The notes beneath the pieces are model-generated. The model worked only from the letters and a program-made list of their open reading frames with translations, ran no database searches and was not told the DNA's origin. The translations under genes and the position numbers were made by a program. This document shows, piece after piece, positions 8,111 to 14,496 of a stretch of 22,027 nt of DNA; position 1 is the stretch's first letter, and every line of letters begins with the position of its first letter. The stretch comes from an uncultured Elusimicrobiales bacterium (GTDB lineage Bacteria; Elusimicrobiota; Elusimicrobia; Elusimicrobiales; Elusimicrobiaceae): NCBI GenBank assembly GCA_944325235.1, contig CALUZE010000004.1, positions 1 through 22,027 on the forward strand, written 5' to 3'.

Positions 8111-8922
8111 AACTGTCCGCCGGCCTGTTCAATCAGTTTTTTATAGCGGGCTTCCAGCATTTCAATGCGTTTGGCGTCTTCTTTAAAAATCATCCCGTAA
8201 AAATCACGTTTGTTTTTCAGCCACATCAGCTCAAACCCAACGGCTTTTAAAATGCCTTTGTCGGCATGCGGATCCTGGATAGCAGCCTGCGCGTCAAAAA
8301 TAATTTTGCGCGTTTCAAATTTGGTCAGAGAACCAGCCGGCAGGCGTTTAAAGAACGGCAAGGACGCCGCCGACACTCCCCCGCCAATTACCATTTTTTT
8401 GCCGGCTTTCTGCATTTTGCGGCTGACGTCTTCAGCAATTTTAAACACCACTTCCGAGTTAATGTCTTCCCGCGTCAGACCCATGGAACCCGTCATATCC
8501 ACGCGGCCCAGCACCACCCCGGCCAGGGACTTAAATTCCGGGCGGGCGATCATTTCATCCAAATTATCCACGCCGGTCTTCGTTTCTACGTTGATAAAAA
8601 ATTCCGTATCTTTCCGTTCATCTTCCGAAAACACAAATTCCGTGGCTTTGATATATTTCGTCATGGCGTAAGCTGTTTCAATCATCGGCCCCACAATGCC
8701 TTTTACGCCGATCACGCGGGCGTCAAACATATCTTTGATGGCTTCGCATCCGCCCACTTTAATGATTAAATCCAACCCTGCTTTGGTAACCACTTCTTTC
8801 AAGCGCAAGGCCTCTTCCAGGCGGGTGCCTTCGGCCTCAAATTCGGCCTTTACGCCAATCACGTGGTGGTTGGCTTTCAAATCCTGCAAGGTTTCCAACA
8901 TCTTTCTTTCTAAATTGTTCAT
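8107..8922 (-). CDS. HpcH/HpaI aldolase or citrate-lyase-beta-like enzyme
   Basis: A 271-residue protein of the phosphoenolpyruvate/pyruvate-domain superfamily. The motifs of the barrel are present: GVKAEFEAEG at 23-32, KVGGCEA at 55-61, FINVETKTG with E113, and LGRVDMTGSMG with D142. In this superfamily E113 and D142 match the two acidic metal ligands. Known members split or join pyruvate (or acetyl-CoA) and aldehydes in class II aldol reactions. The usual catalytic histidine near residue 45 of HpcH is not evident, so the chemistry may differ. It lies between an epimerase (8-base gap) and a dehydrogenase (4-base overlap) in the CDP-sugar operon. A role in joining a pyruvate-derived unit to a sugar is therefore an attractive inference, but only that. 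Confidence 0.8.
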   Translation of the reverse strand: MNNLERKMLETLQDLKANHHVIGVKAEFEAEGTRLEEALRLKEVVTKAGLDLIIKVGGCEAIKDMFDARVIGVKGIVGPMIETAYAMTKYIKATEFVFSEDERKDTEFFINVETKTGVDNLDEMIARPEFKSLAGVVLGRVDMTGSMGLTREDINSEVVFKIAEDVSRKMQKAGKKMVIGGGVSAASLPFFKRLPAGSLTKFETRKIIFDAQAAIQDPHADKGILKAVGFELMWLKNKRDFYGMIFKEDAKRIEMLEARYKKLIEQAGGQL

Positions 8923-8930
8923 GATGTCCT

Positions 8931-9818
8931 CTACTTATCTTTTAGCAATAATTCCGGATTTAGTTTGTCCTGTTGCGCGGCATAGTAAGCATATAATTGC
9001 GTGATAGCCTGAGGCAGCGGGGTAAACTTTAATCCTAAGATTTCCGATTTCAACCGTTCGTTGCTACCGGAATAATTGAGTCCGTATCCGGGCGCAGCGA
9101 CGTGTATAGCAAGGTCTTTCCCGCTGATTTTTTGCACACAGCGGGCGGCTTCCAGCAGTTCCGTTTCTTCATTCGGCGTTACGTTGTAGCTGGAGTAATG
9201 TGCGTCGTGCTCAATAAAATAATCCAGCACGGGCATCAAATCGTCCACATACAAGTAGCTGAATCTGCGGTTCTGCCGAAGCGTAATAGGCAAACCGAAC
9301 AACGCTTTGCAAACAGCGTTGGAAATAAAACGAATTTCCCAATCTTCGTATTTGCCAAAAATACCAAAAATGTTCAAATCCACCATATGCGGGATGGTTT
9401 CAATGCGCTTATGCACCACATATTTGCAAAAGCTGTGGTCATCTTTCCCCATACGGCGGCCGATTTCTTCTTCGCGCACCAGGCGGTTGTCCGCCGCGGT
9501 GTCATACACGGCGCCGCTGCCCAGGTTAATCATCCGGCCAAAACGGTCCGTGTGGCGGGCCAGGTTTTCAAACATACGCACATTGGTGTAAAACAAGTTG
9601 GTAGGATCTTTGGCGTTGCGGTGGCCGGGCTTGGTGGCCGCGTGGATGACGGCATCAAATTCGTGTGCGGCAAAATACGCATCCACCGCCTGCGTATCCG
9701 CCAAGTTTAGTTCGTAGCTACGCGGGGCGGTAATTTCGTACTTTTCGGCCAGAAAACTTTCCCGAATGTTTTTGCCGATAAATCCGTTTCCGCCCGTCAG
9801 CAAGATTTTTTTGCGCAT
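8931..9818 (-). CDS. NAD-dependent epimerase/dehydratase family protein, CDP-abequose/paratose-synthase or YerF-like
   Basis: A 295-residue extended SDR. The Rossmann motif GGNGFIG is at 9-15, D41 ends a beta strand, and INLGSGAVYD holds the active-site serine. Y133-x-x-x-K137 (YVVHK) is the catalytic pair. RFSYLYVDDL later in the chain is the usual nucleotide-sugar-binding stretch. The gene follows rfbH with a one-base TAATG overlap, the position normally held by the final 4-ketoreductase or a modifying reductase of CDP-3,6-dideoxyhexose pathways (RfbJ, RfbS, YerF). It may reduce the 4-keto group, or reduce the two-carbon branch if the ThDP enzyme acts first. Which of these cannot be decided from the sequence alone. 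Confidence 0.82.
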   Translation of the reverse strand: MRKKILLTGGNGFIGKNIRESFLAEKYEITAPRSYELNLADTQAVDAYFAAHEFDAVIHAATKPGHRNAKDPTNLFYTNVRMFENLARHTDRFGRMINLGSGAVYDTAADNRLVREEEIGRRMGKDDHSFCKYVVHKRIETIPHMVDLNIFGIFGKYEDWEIRFISNAVCKALFGLPITLRQNRRFSYLYVDDLMPVLDYFIEHDAHYSSYNVTPNEETELLEAARCVQKISGKDLAIHVAAPGYGLNYSGSNERLKSEILGLKFTPLPQAITQLYAYYAAQQDKLNPELLLKDK

Positions 9819-11173
9819 TATTTGGTGTGTTCCTGTACAAAGCGGTGAATGACTTCACACGTTTTGGTAAGTTCTTTTTCGCCCAACGCGGGGAAAGTGC
9901 CCACCCAAAAAGTGTGGTTCATAATAAAGTCCGTATTGGGCAGCAGAGCATATTCTTTTTCCGTTAAATCGCAGGATTTGAGCAGCCCCGAATTGCCAAT
10001 GCGCAACGGAATTTCGTTCTCCACCATCATCGGCTGGCGCAGCAGGTTGCCCGCAAACAGCTGGCGGGTGCCCACGCCGTTTTGCTCCAAATATTCCACC
10101 AACTGCTGCTTGGTGAAAGGCGCTTCCGGCCGGACGGAAATCAAGAAGCCGAACCAGGACGGATGACACTCCTTTTTGACTTCCGGCAAAATCAGCCACC
10201 GGGTTAAATCGGCCAGGTGTTTTGCCAAAAAGGCCGCATTGTCCGTGCGTTTTTGGATGTAGGCGGGCAATTTTTTAACCTGGCTGACGCCCAAGGCGGC
10301 CTGCCAATCGGTAATTTTTAAGTTAAAGCCCACGTGAGAATAGGTATATTTATGGTCGTAGCCAAAGGGCAAATGCCCCAACTGCATATTAAAGCGGTTG
10401 TGGCAGGTGTTATCCTTGCCCGGTTTGCACCAGCAATCGCGGCCCCAGTCGCGGAAAGACAAAATAATGCGGTAGAGCTGCGGGTCGTTAGTCACCACGG
10501 CGCCGCCTTCGCCCATCGTCAGGTGGTGGGCCGGGTAAAAGCTAAACGTGCCGATGTGCCCGATGGTGCCGGCTTTTTTGCCGTTCCACTGCGCGCCCAA
10601 GGCGTCGCAAGAGTCTTCAATCAGCCACAGGTTGTGCTTTTTGCAAATGTCCAAAATGCGGTCCATATCAAACATATTGCCCAGCGTATGCGCCACAAAA
10701 ATCGCTTTGGTTTTGGGGCTTAATGCGGCTTCAATCTGTTCGGCATTGATGTTGTAGGTGCCGATTTCGCAATCCACAAACACGGGCACCAAGCCTTGCT
10801 GGATGATGGGGTTGACCGTCGTGGGAAAACCGGCCGCCACGGCGATTACTTCGTCGCCTTTTTTCAAGCGTTTGTCGCCCAGTTTATAGGACGTCAGCGC
10901 CGAAAGCGCCAGCAAATTGGCCGACGAGCCCGAGTTGGTGGACAAGGCAAATTTTACGCCCAAAAAAGCGGCAAAATCTTTTTCAAACTGGTCGTTAAAG
11001 CGCCCCGCCGTCAGCCACATATCCAAGCTGGCGTCAATCATTCCCATCAAGTCTTCTTCGTCCAACAATTTTCCGGATGGAGGAATATAGGCAAATTCCT
11101 TTTTGGTTCCGTATATCCCGCGGTAATATTTGCGCGCGGCTTCTTTTACCGCTTCTCTTAATTCTTTTTCCAT
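9818..11173 (-). CDS. rfbH: CDP-4-keto-6-deoxy-D-glucose 3-dehydrase (E1)
   Basis: A 451-residue protein of the DegT/aspartate-aminotransferase fold. The lysine that normally binds pyridoxamine phosphate is replaced by H216 in SFYPAHHLTMGEGG, the hallmark of the 3-dehydrases. Cysteines 189, 247, 249 and 257 give the spacing C-X57-C-X1-C-X7-C, which as I recall is that of the [2Fe-2S] site in Yersinia E1 (DdhC). The enzyme removes the 3-hydroxyl of CDP-4-keto-6-deoxyglucose using electrons from a ferredoxin-type reductase (E3, DdhD). No E3 gene lies within the window. The start overlaps the rfbG stop by 16 bases. Both cofactor signatures are intact, so confidence in function is high. Confidence 0.96.
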   Translation of the reverse strand: MEKELREAVKEAARKYYRGIYGTKKEFAYIPPSGKLLDEEDLMGMIDASLDMWLTAGRFNDQFEKDFAAFLGVKFALSTNSGSSANLLALSALTSYKLGDKRLKKGDEVIAVAAGFPTTVNPIIQQGLVPVFVDCEIGTYNINAEQIEAALSPKTKAIFVAHTLGNMFDMDRILDICKKHNLWLIEDSCDALGAQWNGKKAGTIGHIGTFSFYPAHHLTMGEGGAVVTNDPQLYRIILSFRDWGRDCWCKPGKDNTCHNRFNMQLGHLPFGYDHKYTYSHVGFNLKITDWQAALGVSQVKKLPAYIQKRTDNAAFLAKHLADLTRWLILPEVKKECHPSWFGFLISVRPEAPFTKQQLVEYLEQNGVGTRQLFAGNLLRQPMMVENEIPLRIGNSGLLKSCDLTEKEYALLPNTDFIMNHTFWVGTFPALGEKELTKTCEVIHRFVQEHTK

Positions 11174-12228
11174 ACAATATCCTTCTCGTAGTGTTCAATT
11201 TGTGATAACGTAAAATCCAACATTTTTTCGCCCCGGTAAAAACGCTGATACCAGGCAACCGTCTGCGCGATGGCTTGCTTAGCCGTATACACCGGCTGCC
11301 AGCCGAGTACGGTTTTGGCTTTGGTGATGTCCAGCATCAGCAAATTGGCTTCGTGCAGGTTGTCGCGTTTGTGCACTTTCACGGTGCCACGGCCGTAGTC
11401 GGCCACGACTTGCTTGGCCACTTCGGCCACCGTCAGCACACTGTCCGGGTTGGGGCCGAAGTTGAACCCTTGGGCGTATGCTTTGCCTTGGGTATAGAGC
11501 AAGTGGCCCAGTAACAAATAGCCCGAAAGCGGTTCCAGCACGTGCTGCCACGGGCGGGTGGCCTGCGGGCAGCGGATTTCAATTTCTTTGCCGGCTTCTA
11601 TATTGCGGATGCAATCCGGAATCAGGCGGTCCAACGCCCAGTCCCCCCCGCCGATGACGTTGCCCGCGCGGGCCGTGGCCAGCGCAAAGCCGCCGTCCGA
11701 CAAGAAGGACCGCCGATACGAAGCGGACATAATTTCCACGCACCCTTTGGACGAGGAATACATATCATACCCGCCCATCGGTTCGTCCTCGGTATATCCG
11801 CGGGCGACTTCTTTATTTTCGTAGCATTTATCGGTCGTGATGTTTACAAACGCTTTGACGGAAGGCGTCTTGCGGGCGGCTTCCAGCACGTTTAACGTGC
11901 CGATAACATTGGTTTGATACGTCAGCACCGGCTCCGCGTACGACAAACGCACCAGCGGCTGCGCCGCCAGGTGAAATACGATTTCCGGCTGAAATTCCTT
12001 AAAAACCTGCTCCAAGGTTTGCGGATGTAAAATATCGGCCATCACGCTTTTGTCCAGCTGATTGCCGATGGCCAGTTCCGTAAACATAGAAGGGGTGGTA
12101 TTGGGTTCCAACGCATACCCGCACACCTGCGCCCCCAAGCGTTTTAGCCATAGAGCCAACCACGAGCCTTTAAAACCGGTATGGCCCGTGAGTAAAACTC
12201 GTTTTCCTTTATAGGTATCTTTCCACAT
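11158..12228 (-). CDS. rfbG: CDP-glucose 4,6-dehydratase
   Basis: A 356-residue extended SDR that converts CDP-glucose to CDP-4-keto-6-deoxyglucose with bound NAD. The Rossmann motif GHTGFKG (15-21), HLAAQPLVRLSY (86-97), the dehydratase triad T132-D133-K134 and Y157-x-x-x-K161 are all present. The HTGFKGSW wording is specific to the CDP-glucose branch rather than the dTDP or GDP dehydratases. Length is normal for the family. It follows rfbF after three bases and overlaps rfbH, so the first three steps of the pathway are encoded in order of use. Confidence 0.96.
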   Translation of the reverse strand: MWKDTYKGKRVLLTGHTGFKGSWLALWLKRLGAQVCGYALEPNTTPSMFTELAIGNQLDKSVMADILHPQTLEQVFKEFQPEIVFHLAAQPLVRLSYAEPVLTYQTNVIGTLNVLEAARKTPSVKAFVNITTDKCYENKEVARGYTEDEPMGGYDMYSSSKGCVEIMSASYRRSFLSDGGFALATARAGNVIGGGDWALDRLIPDCIRNIEAGKEIEIRCPQATRPWQHVLEPLSGYLLLGHLLYTQGKAYAQGFNFGPNPDSVLTVAEVAKQVVADYGRGTVKVHKRDNLHEANLLMLDITKAKTVLGWQPVYTAKQAIAQTVAWYQRFYRGEKMLDFTLSQIEHYEKDIVWKKN

Positions 12229-12231
12229 AAA

Positions 12232-13011
12232 TCAGTCCTTCCACACTTTCCACGGAGCTTGTTTTTTCTCCCAAAGCGCGGTCAGCATATTTTTGTCTTT
12301 CATCGTATCCATCGGCTGCCAGAAACCCGTGTGTTTATAGGCGTGCAGCTGCCCCTGGGCGGCCAGCGTTTCCAGCGGTTTTTTTTCAAACACGACGCCG
12401 TCGCCTTCATCAATATAGTTCATTACTTCGGGCTGGCAGACAAAAAATCCGCCGTTAATCCAAGCCCCATCGCCCTGCGGTTTTTCGGCGAAGGCGGTGA
12501 TGTCGTCTTGGTCGTTAATGGTCAGCGCGCCGAAGCGGCCCATAGGCTGCACGGCGGTCATCGTAATGAGTTTGCCGGATTTTTGGTGGGAGGCGATTAA
12601 ATCTTTGATGTTTACGTCGCTCACGCCGTCGCCATACGTAAGCAGGAAAGGTTCGTTGTTAATATACGGCGCGGCTTTTTTAATGCGCGCGCCCGTCATG
12701 GCGTTTTGGCCGGTGTAGAGCATGGTCACTTTCCAAGGTTCGTGGCGCGTTTTGTGCACAGTAACGGTATTGTGGACCATATCCACCGTAATGTCGGAAT
12801 AGCGTTGGTAGTAGTTTACAAAATAGTCCTTGATGTAGTGCGATTTGTATCCCGTCAAAATGACAAAATCATCAAACCCGTAAGAGGAGTAAATCTTCAT
12901 AATGTGCCACAAAATGGGATATCCGCCGATTTCCACCATCGGCTTGGGTTTTAAAACGGTTTCTTCACTTAAACGGGAACCGAGTCCCCCGGCCAAAATT
13001 AAAACTTTCAT
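12232..13011 (-). CDS. rfbF: Glucose-1-phosphate cytidylyltransferase
   Basis: A 259-residue enzyme that makes CDP-glucose from glucose-1-phosphate and CTP. The nucleotide-binding signature LAGGLGSRLSEET runs from residue 6, followed by KPKPMVEIGG at 21-30. The metal-binding aspartate lies in YGDG near residue 127, with FGALTI and FAEKPQG further on. I place the start at ATG 13009-13011 because the product begins MKVLILAGG as in the family and an AGGAG lies 4 bases upstream. An open frame extends upstream to 13056, but those 15 residues do not fit. This is the first gene of the long minus-strand operon, with a promoter about 95 bases upstream. The third position of the GlxGTR-type signature is Ser rather than the usual Thr, a mild change. 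Confidence 0.95.
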   Translation of the reverse strand: MKVLILAGGLGSRLSEETVLKPKPMVEIGGYPILWHIMKIYSSYGFDDFVILTGYKSHYIKDYFVNYYQRYSDITVDMVHNTVTVHKTRHEPWKVTMLYTGQNAMTGARIKKAAPYINNEPFLLTYGDGVSDVNIKDLIASHQKSGKLITMTAVQPMGRFGALTINDQDDITAFAEKPQGDGAWINGGFFVCQPEVMNYIDEGDGVVFEKKPLETLAAQGQLHAYKHTGFWQPMDTMKDKNMLTALWEKKQAPWKVWKD

Positions 13012-13105
13012 AAAACTCCTTTTAAAAAAATAGAGCACTTGGCAGTGTTTGCCCACTGTTAAACGCCCCGCTTATGCTGTTTTTTCTATCAACTTCCTTC
13101 TATAT

Positions 13106-13134
13106 TTTATACCAAATTTTCACTTGTTAGTAAA
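13106..13134 (-). promoter_or_regulatory. Predicted promoter of the CDP-sugar/glycosyltransferase operon
   Basis: On the reverse strand TTTACT (13129-13134) and TATAAA (13106-13111) are 17 bases apart, with TG plus one base before the -10, an extended -10. Transcription would start near 13099 and leave a leader of about 88 bases before rfbF. The leader contains an inverted CAGTG/CACTG pair (around 13044-13059) and a T7 run just before the Shine-Dalgarno site. No other good promoter is seen upstream of rfbF, so this one probably drives all 13 genes. Confidence 0.6.
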
Positions 13135-13183
13135 ACCGCCGCCCAAGGAATTTTTGATTTCCACACGGGCACTTTTCCCATGC

Positions 13184-13212
13184 AAAAAGCCCTCCCGTAC
13201 AGCCGGGAGGGC
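13184..13212 (-). terminator. Rho-independent terminator of the secreted-protein gene
   Basis: A perfect 9-bp stem (GCCCTCCCG 13189-13197 with CGGGAGGGC 13204-13212) around a 6-base loop. On the reverse strand it is followed by TTTTTGCA. It starts 22 bases after the stop codon at 13234. The other strand has no T run, so it acts only for minus-strand transcription. It separates this gene from the rfb operon promoter. Confidence 0.9.
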
Positions 13213-13233
13213 AAAAGCAAATACCAGCAATGC

Positions 13234-14031
13234 TTATTTCCATTTTAAATGGAAAGTTTCGGCCCACAGCTTGGCTTCCAACAACGTGTTGGCAATCACC
13301 TCGGTGGGGATTTTGGGTGCTTCCTTGGGGTTGGCCCGATGGAATTTATTTAATTGTTTAAAATAATCCGTCACAATCGCCTGGACACCACCCTTTTGAT
13401 ACAGGTATTCCTGGCGCTCCAAATTATGGAATACATTTTTGTATTTCGGATTGCCGTGATACGGGTGCAGCGAAGCCGGCGCCCCGTTCAGCAGTTCATG
13501 CAAGCGCACGGTGAACGGTACGCCGCTTTCTTTGGCACGATGTTTCATCTGAGTATAGATATTTCTCAACGTGCGCTGGTTGACAATATGGTGTACCCCG
13601 TTATACGAGGTAACCTGACGCAAAGTTTTCCATTCTTTTACGTATTTGGATTTCACCGCGCCGGGGGTCTGCGCCACTTTGGTCAGTACGCGCAAATATT
13701 GATAGCTCCCCCATAATAAGGAGGGGTGCGTAAAGACCGGAATTTTAAACTCGGTCTGAATGAAGATTTCCGGTTGCAGGAAAAGCGCTTTCCCTTGTCG
13801 TTTAAAAAGGGTGCTCTGCCTGTATTTGGTAAAGACAGTGGGGAGCGTCAGGCGTGCCACGCGCTCGGCCAGTTGTTCGCTGTCAACCGGCGCCCGCATA
13901 CGGCGGGCGATGATGGCGCCATGTTTCTGCAAAAACTTCGGGGCCCCTTTTAAGACCTGGTAGCCGCTTTGTGCATAAACAACCGGGTTGCTAAAACAAA
14001 CTGCTAATAATAAGACAAGGATTTTTTTCAT
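13234..14031 (-). CDS. Secreted histidine-rich protein of unknown function, possible HNH-like nuclease fold
   Basis: A 265-residue protein I do not recognise. Residues 1-20 are a clear signal peptide (basic MKK, hydrophobic core, VVYA cleavage site before QS), so it is exported. The middle is basic with many aromatic residues. From residue 140 to 205 histidines and asparagines cluster: HHIVN at 147-151, H178, LNGAP at 181-185, HPYHGNP at 189-195 and FHN at 201-203. An HH dyad followed by spaced N and H residues recalls HNH/His-Me-finger nucleases and some polymorphic-toxin domains, but no database check was possible. The start is ATG at 14029-14031, with weak GAGAG 6 bases upstream. A TTG two codons earlier is also possible. 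It is a stand-alone gene with its own promoter and terminator. Confidence 0.75.
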   Translation of the reverse strand: MKKILVLLLAVCFSNPVVYAQSGYQVLKGAPKFLQKHGAIIARRMRAPVDSEQLAERVARLTLPTVFTKYRQSTLFKRQGKALFLQPEIFIQTEFKIPVFTHPSLLWGSYQYLRVLTKVAQTPGAVKSKYVKEWKTLRQVTSYNGVHHIVNQRTLRNIYTQMKHRAKESGVPFTVRLHELLNGAPASLHPYHGNPKYKNVFHNLERQEYLYQKGGVQAIVTDYFKQLNKFHRANPKEAPKIPTEVIANTLLEAKLWAETFHLKWK

Positions 14032-14143
14032 AAGCAACTCTCATTGGGTACTAATCCTTGCTGATTCCTTAACGCCATAGGAACACGACTATTCAGCGTA
14101 AAAACTCTCAAAGAGAAAAACAGAAGAAGAAGGCGTTTTTTTT

Positions 14144-14171
14144 ATTGTACATTTTTCAAAGGGCTTGTCCA
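14144..14171 (-). promoter_or_regulatory. Predicted promoter of the secreted-protein gene
   Basis: Reverse strand TGGACA (14166-14171) and TACAAT (14144-14149) are separated by 16 bases, each one mismatch from consensus. The start point would be near 14137, giving a leader of about 105 bases. No terminator-like structure is visible in that leader. Confidence 0.55.
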
Positions 14172-14182
14172 GCTTTTTTTGC

Positions 14183-14227
14183 GGATTTTTTCCGGCTGAA
14201 AATCCCCGGTCGGCTTTTTTCTTTTTT
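14183..14227 (+). other. Overlapping hairpins followed by T runs, possible plus-strand terminator or insulator
   Basis: GGATTTT (14183-14189) can pair with AAAATCC (14199-14205). As an alternative, CCGGCTG (14192-14198) can pair with CGGTCGG (14207-14213), which is directly followed by CTTTTTTCTTTTTT. Read on the plus strand the second form looks like an intrinsic terminator, although no plus-strand gene ends here. It may stop antisense read-through of the secreted-protein gene. The 13-mer AAAATCCCCGGTC at 14199-14211 recurs exactly at 14463-14475 in the terminator of cca. Confidence 0.4.
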
Positions 14228-14246
14228 CCCGACGGAAAAAAGAAAA
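14217..14246. repeat. Perfect 13-bp inverted repeat (pyrimidine/purine hairpin) next to a promoter
   Basis: TTTTCTTTTTTCC (14217-14229) and GGAAAAAAGAAAA (14234-14246) are perfect complements around CGAC. The right arm ends 4 bases before the -35 box at 14251. Its A tracts lie where an UP element would bind the RNA polymerase alpha subunit. It could equally be a protein-binding site or a late hairpin of a transcript coming from the left. Confidence 0.65.
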
Positions 14247-14250
14247 CCGC

Positions 14251-14279
14251 TTGAACTGATAATTAAAATTAGTTATACT
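14251..14279 (+). promoter_or_regulatory. Strong predicted sigma70-type promoter of a small RNA
   Basis: TTGAAC (14251-14256) and TATACT (14274-14279) are exactly 17 bases apart, with A tracts immediately upstream. The expected start is near 14286. It points into a region between two minus-strand genes, so it does not serve any protein gene. Confidence 0.7.
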
Positions 14280-14285
14280 AAAATA

Positions 14286-14420
14286 GCCTTAATTAATCAC
14301 GCTTATTGATTGGGGTTACAACTAAAGCAAACCAAAACGGAGCGGGCAAAAGGGGAGAAAATACTCTTCCTTTTTGCTTGAGGAACCGACGGCCGGCTGA
14401 ATAAGCCGGCCGTATTTTTT
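14286..14420 (+). ncRNA. Candidate structured small RNA, about 135 nt, family not recognised
   Basis: A transcript starting near 14286 would contain a possible short stem GGTT/AACC (14314-14317 with 14330-14333). A long hairpin of up to 16 pairs with four G-U pairs follows (14343-14358 with 14365-14380, 6-base loop). It ends in a perfect 10-bp terminator hairpin at 14389-14413 with a T run. AACC occurs again at 14384-14387, so GGTT could switch partners. There is no ATG ORF. A 33-codon TTG frame (14306-14407) lacks a ribosome binding site and ends inside the terminator. It does not show the conserved features I know of SRP RNA, tmRNA, RNase P RNA or 6S RNA. Both flanking protein genes are on the other strand. 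Confidence 0.6.
14389..14420 (+). terminator. Rho-independent terminator of the candidate small RNA
   Basis: ACGGCCGGCT (14389-14398) pairs perfectly with AGCCGGCCGT (14404-14413) around a 5-base loop, followed by ATTTTTT. The T run exists only on the plus strand, so direction is clear. Confidence 0.9.
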
Positions 14421-14461
14421 AGTAAATCTATTTGTGTCCCTCAAGTCAAAAAAGTACGCAT

Positions 14462-14493
14462 AAAAATCCCCGGTCATTGGGCCGGGGATTTTT
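14462..14493 (-). terminator. Terminator of the CpXC-cca operon, usable in both directions
   Basis: AAAAATCCCCGG (14462-14473) pairs with CCGGGGATTTTT (14482-14493), a 12-bp stem with an 8-base loop that gives a T run on either strand. It begins 3 bases after the cca stop codon. On the plus strand it would back up the small RNA terminator. Confidence 0.85.
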
Positions 14494-14496
14494 CTA

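Noticed and set aside
13012..13056. N-terminal extension of rfbF by 15 residues
   Set aside because: Family members begin at MKVLILAGG, and a ribosome binding site precedes that ATG.
14306..14407. 33-codon TTG-initiated ORF inside the candidate small RNA
   Set aside because: No ribosome binding site, TTG start, and it ends within the terminator hairpin; RNA structure explains the region better.
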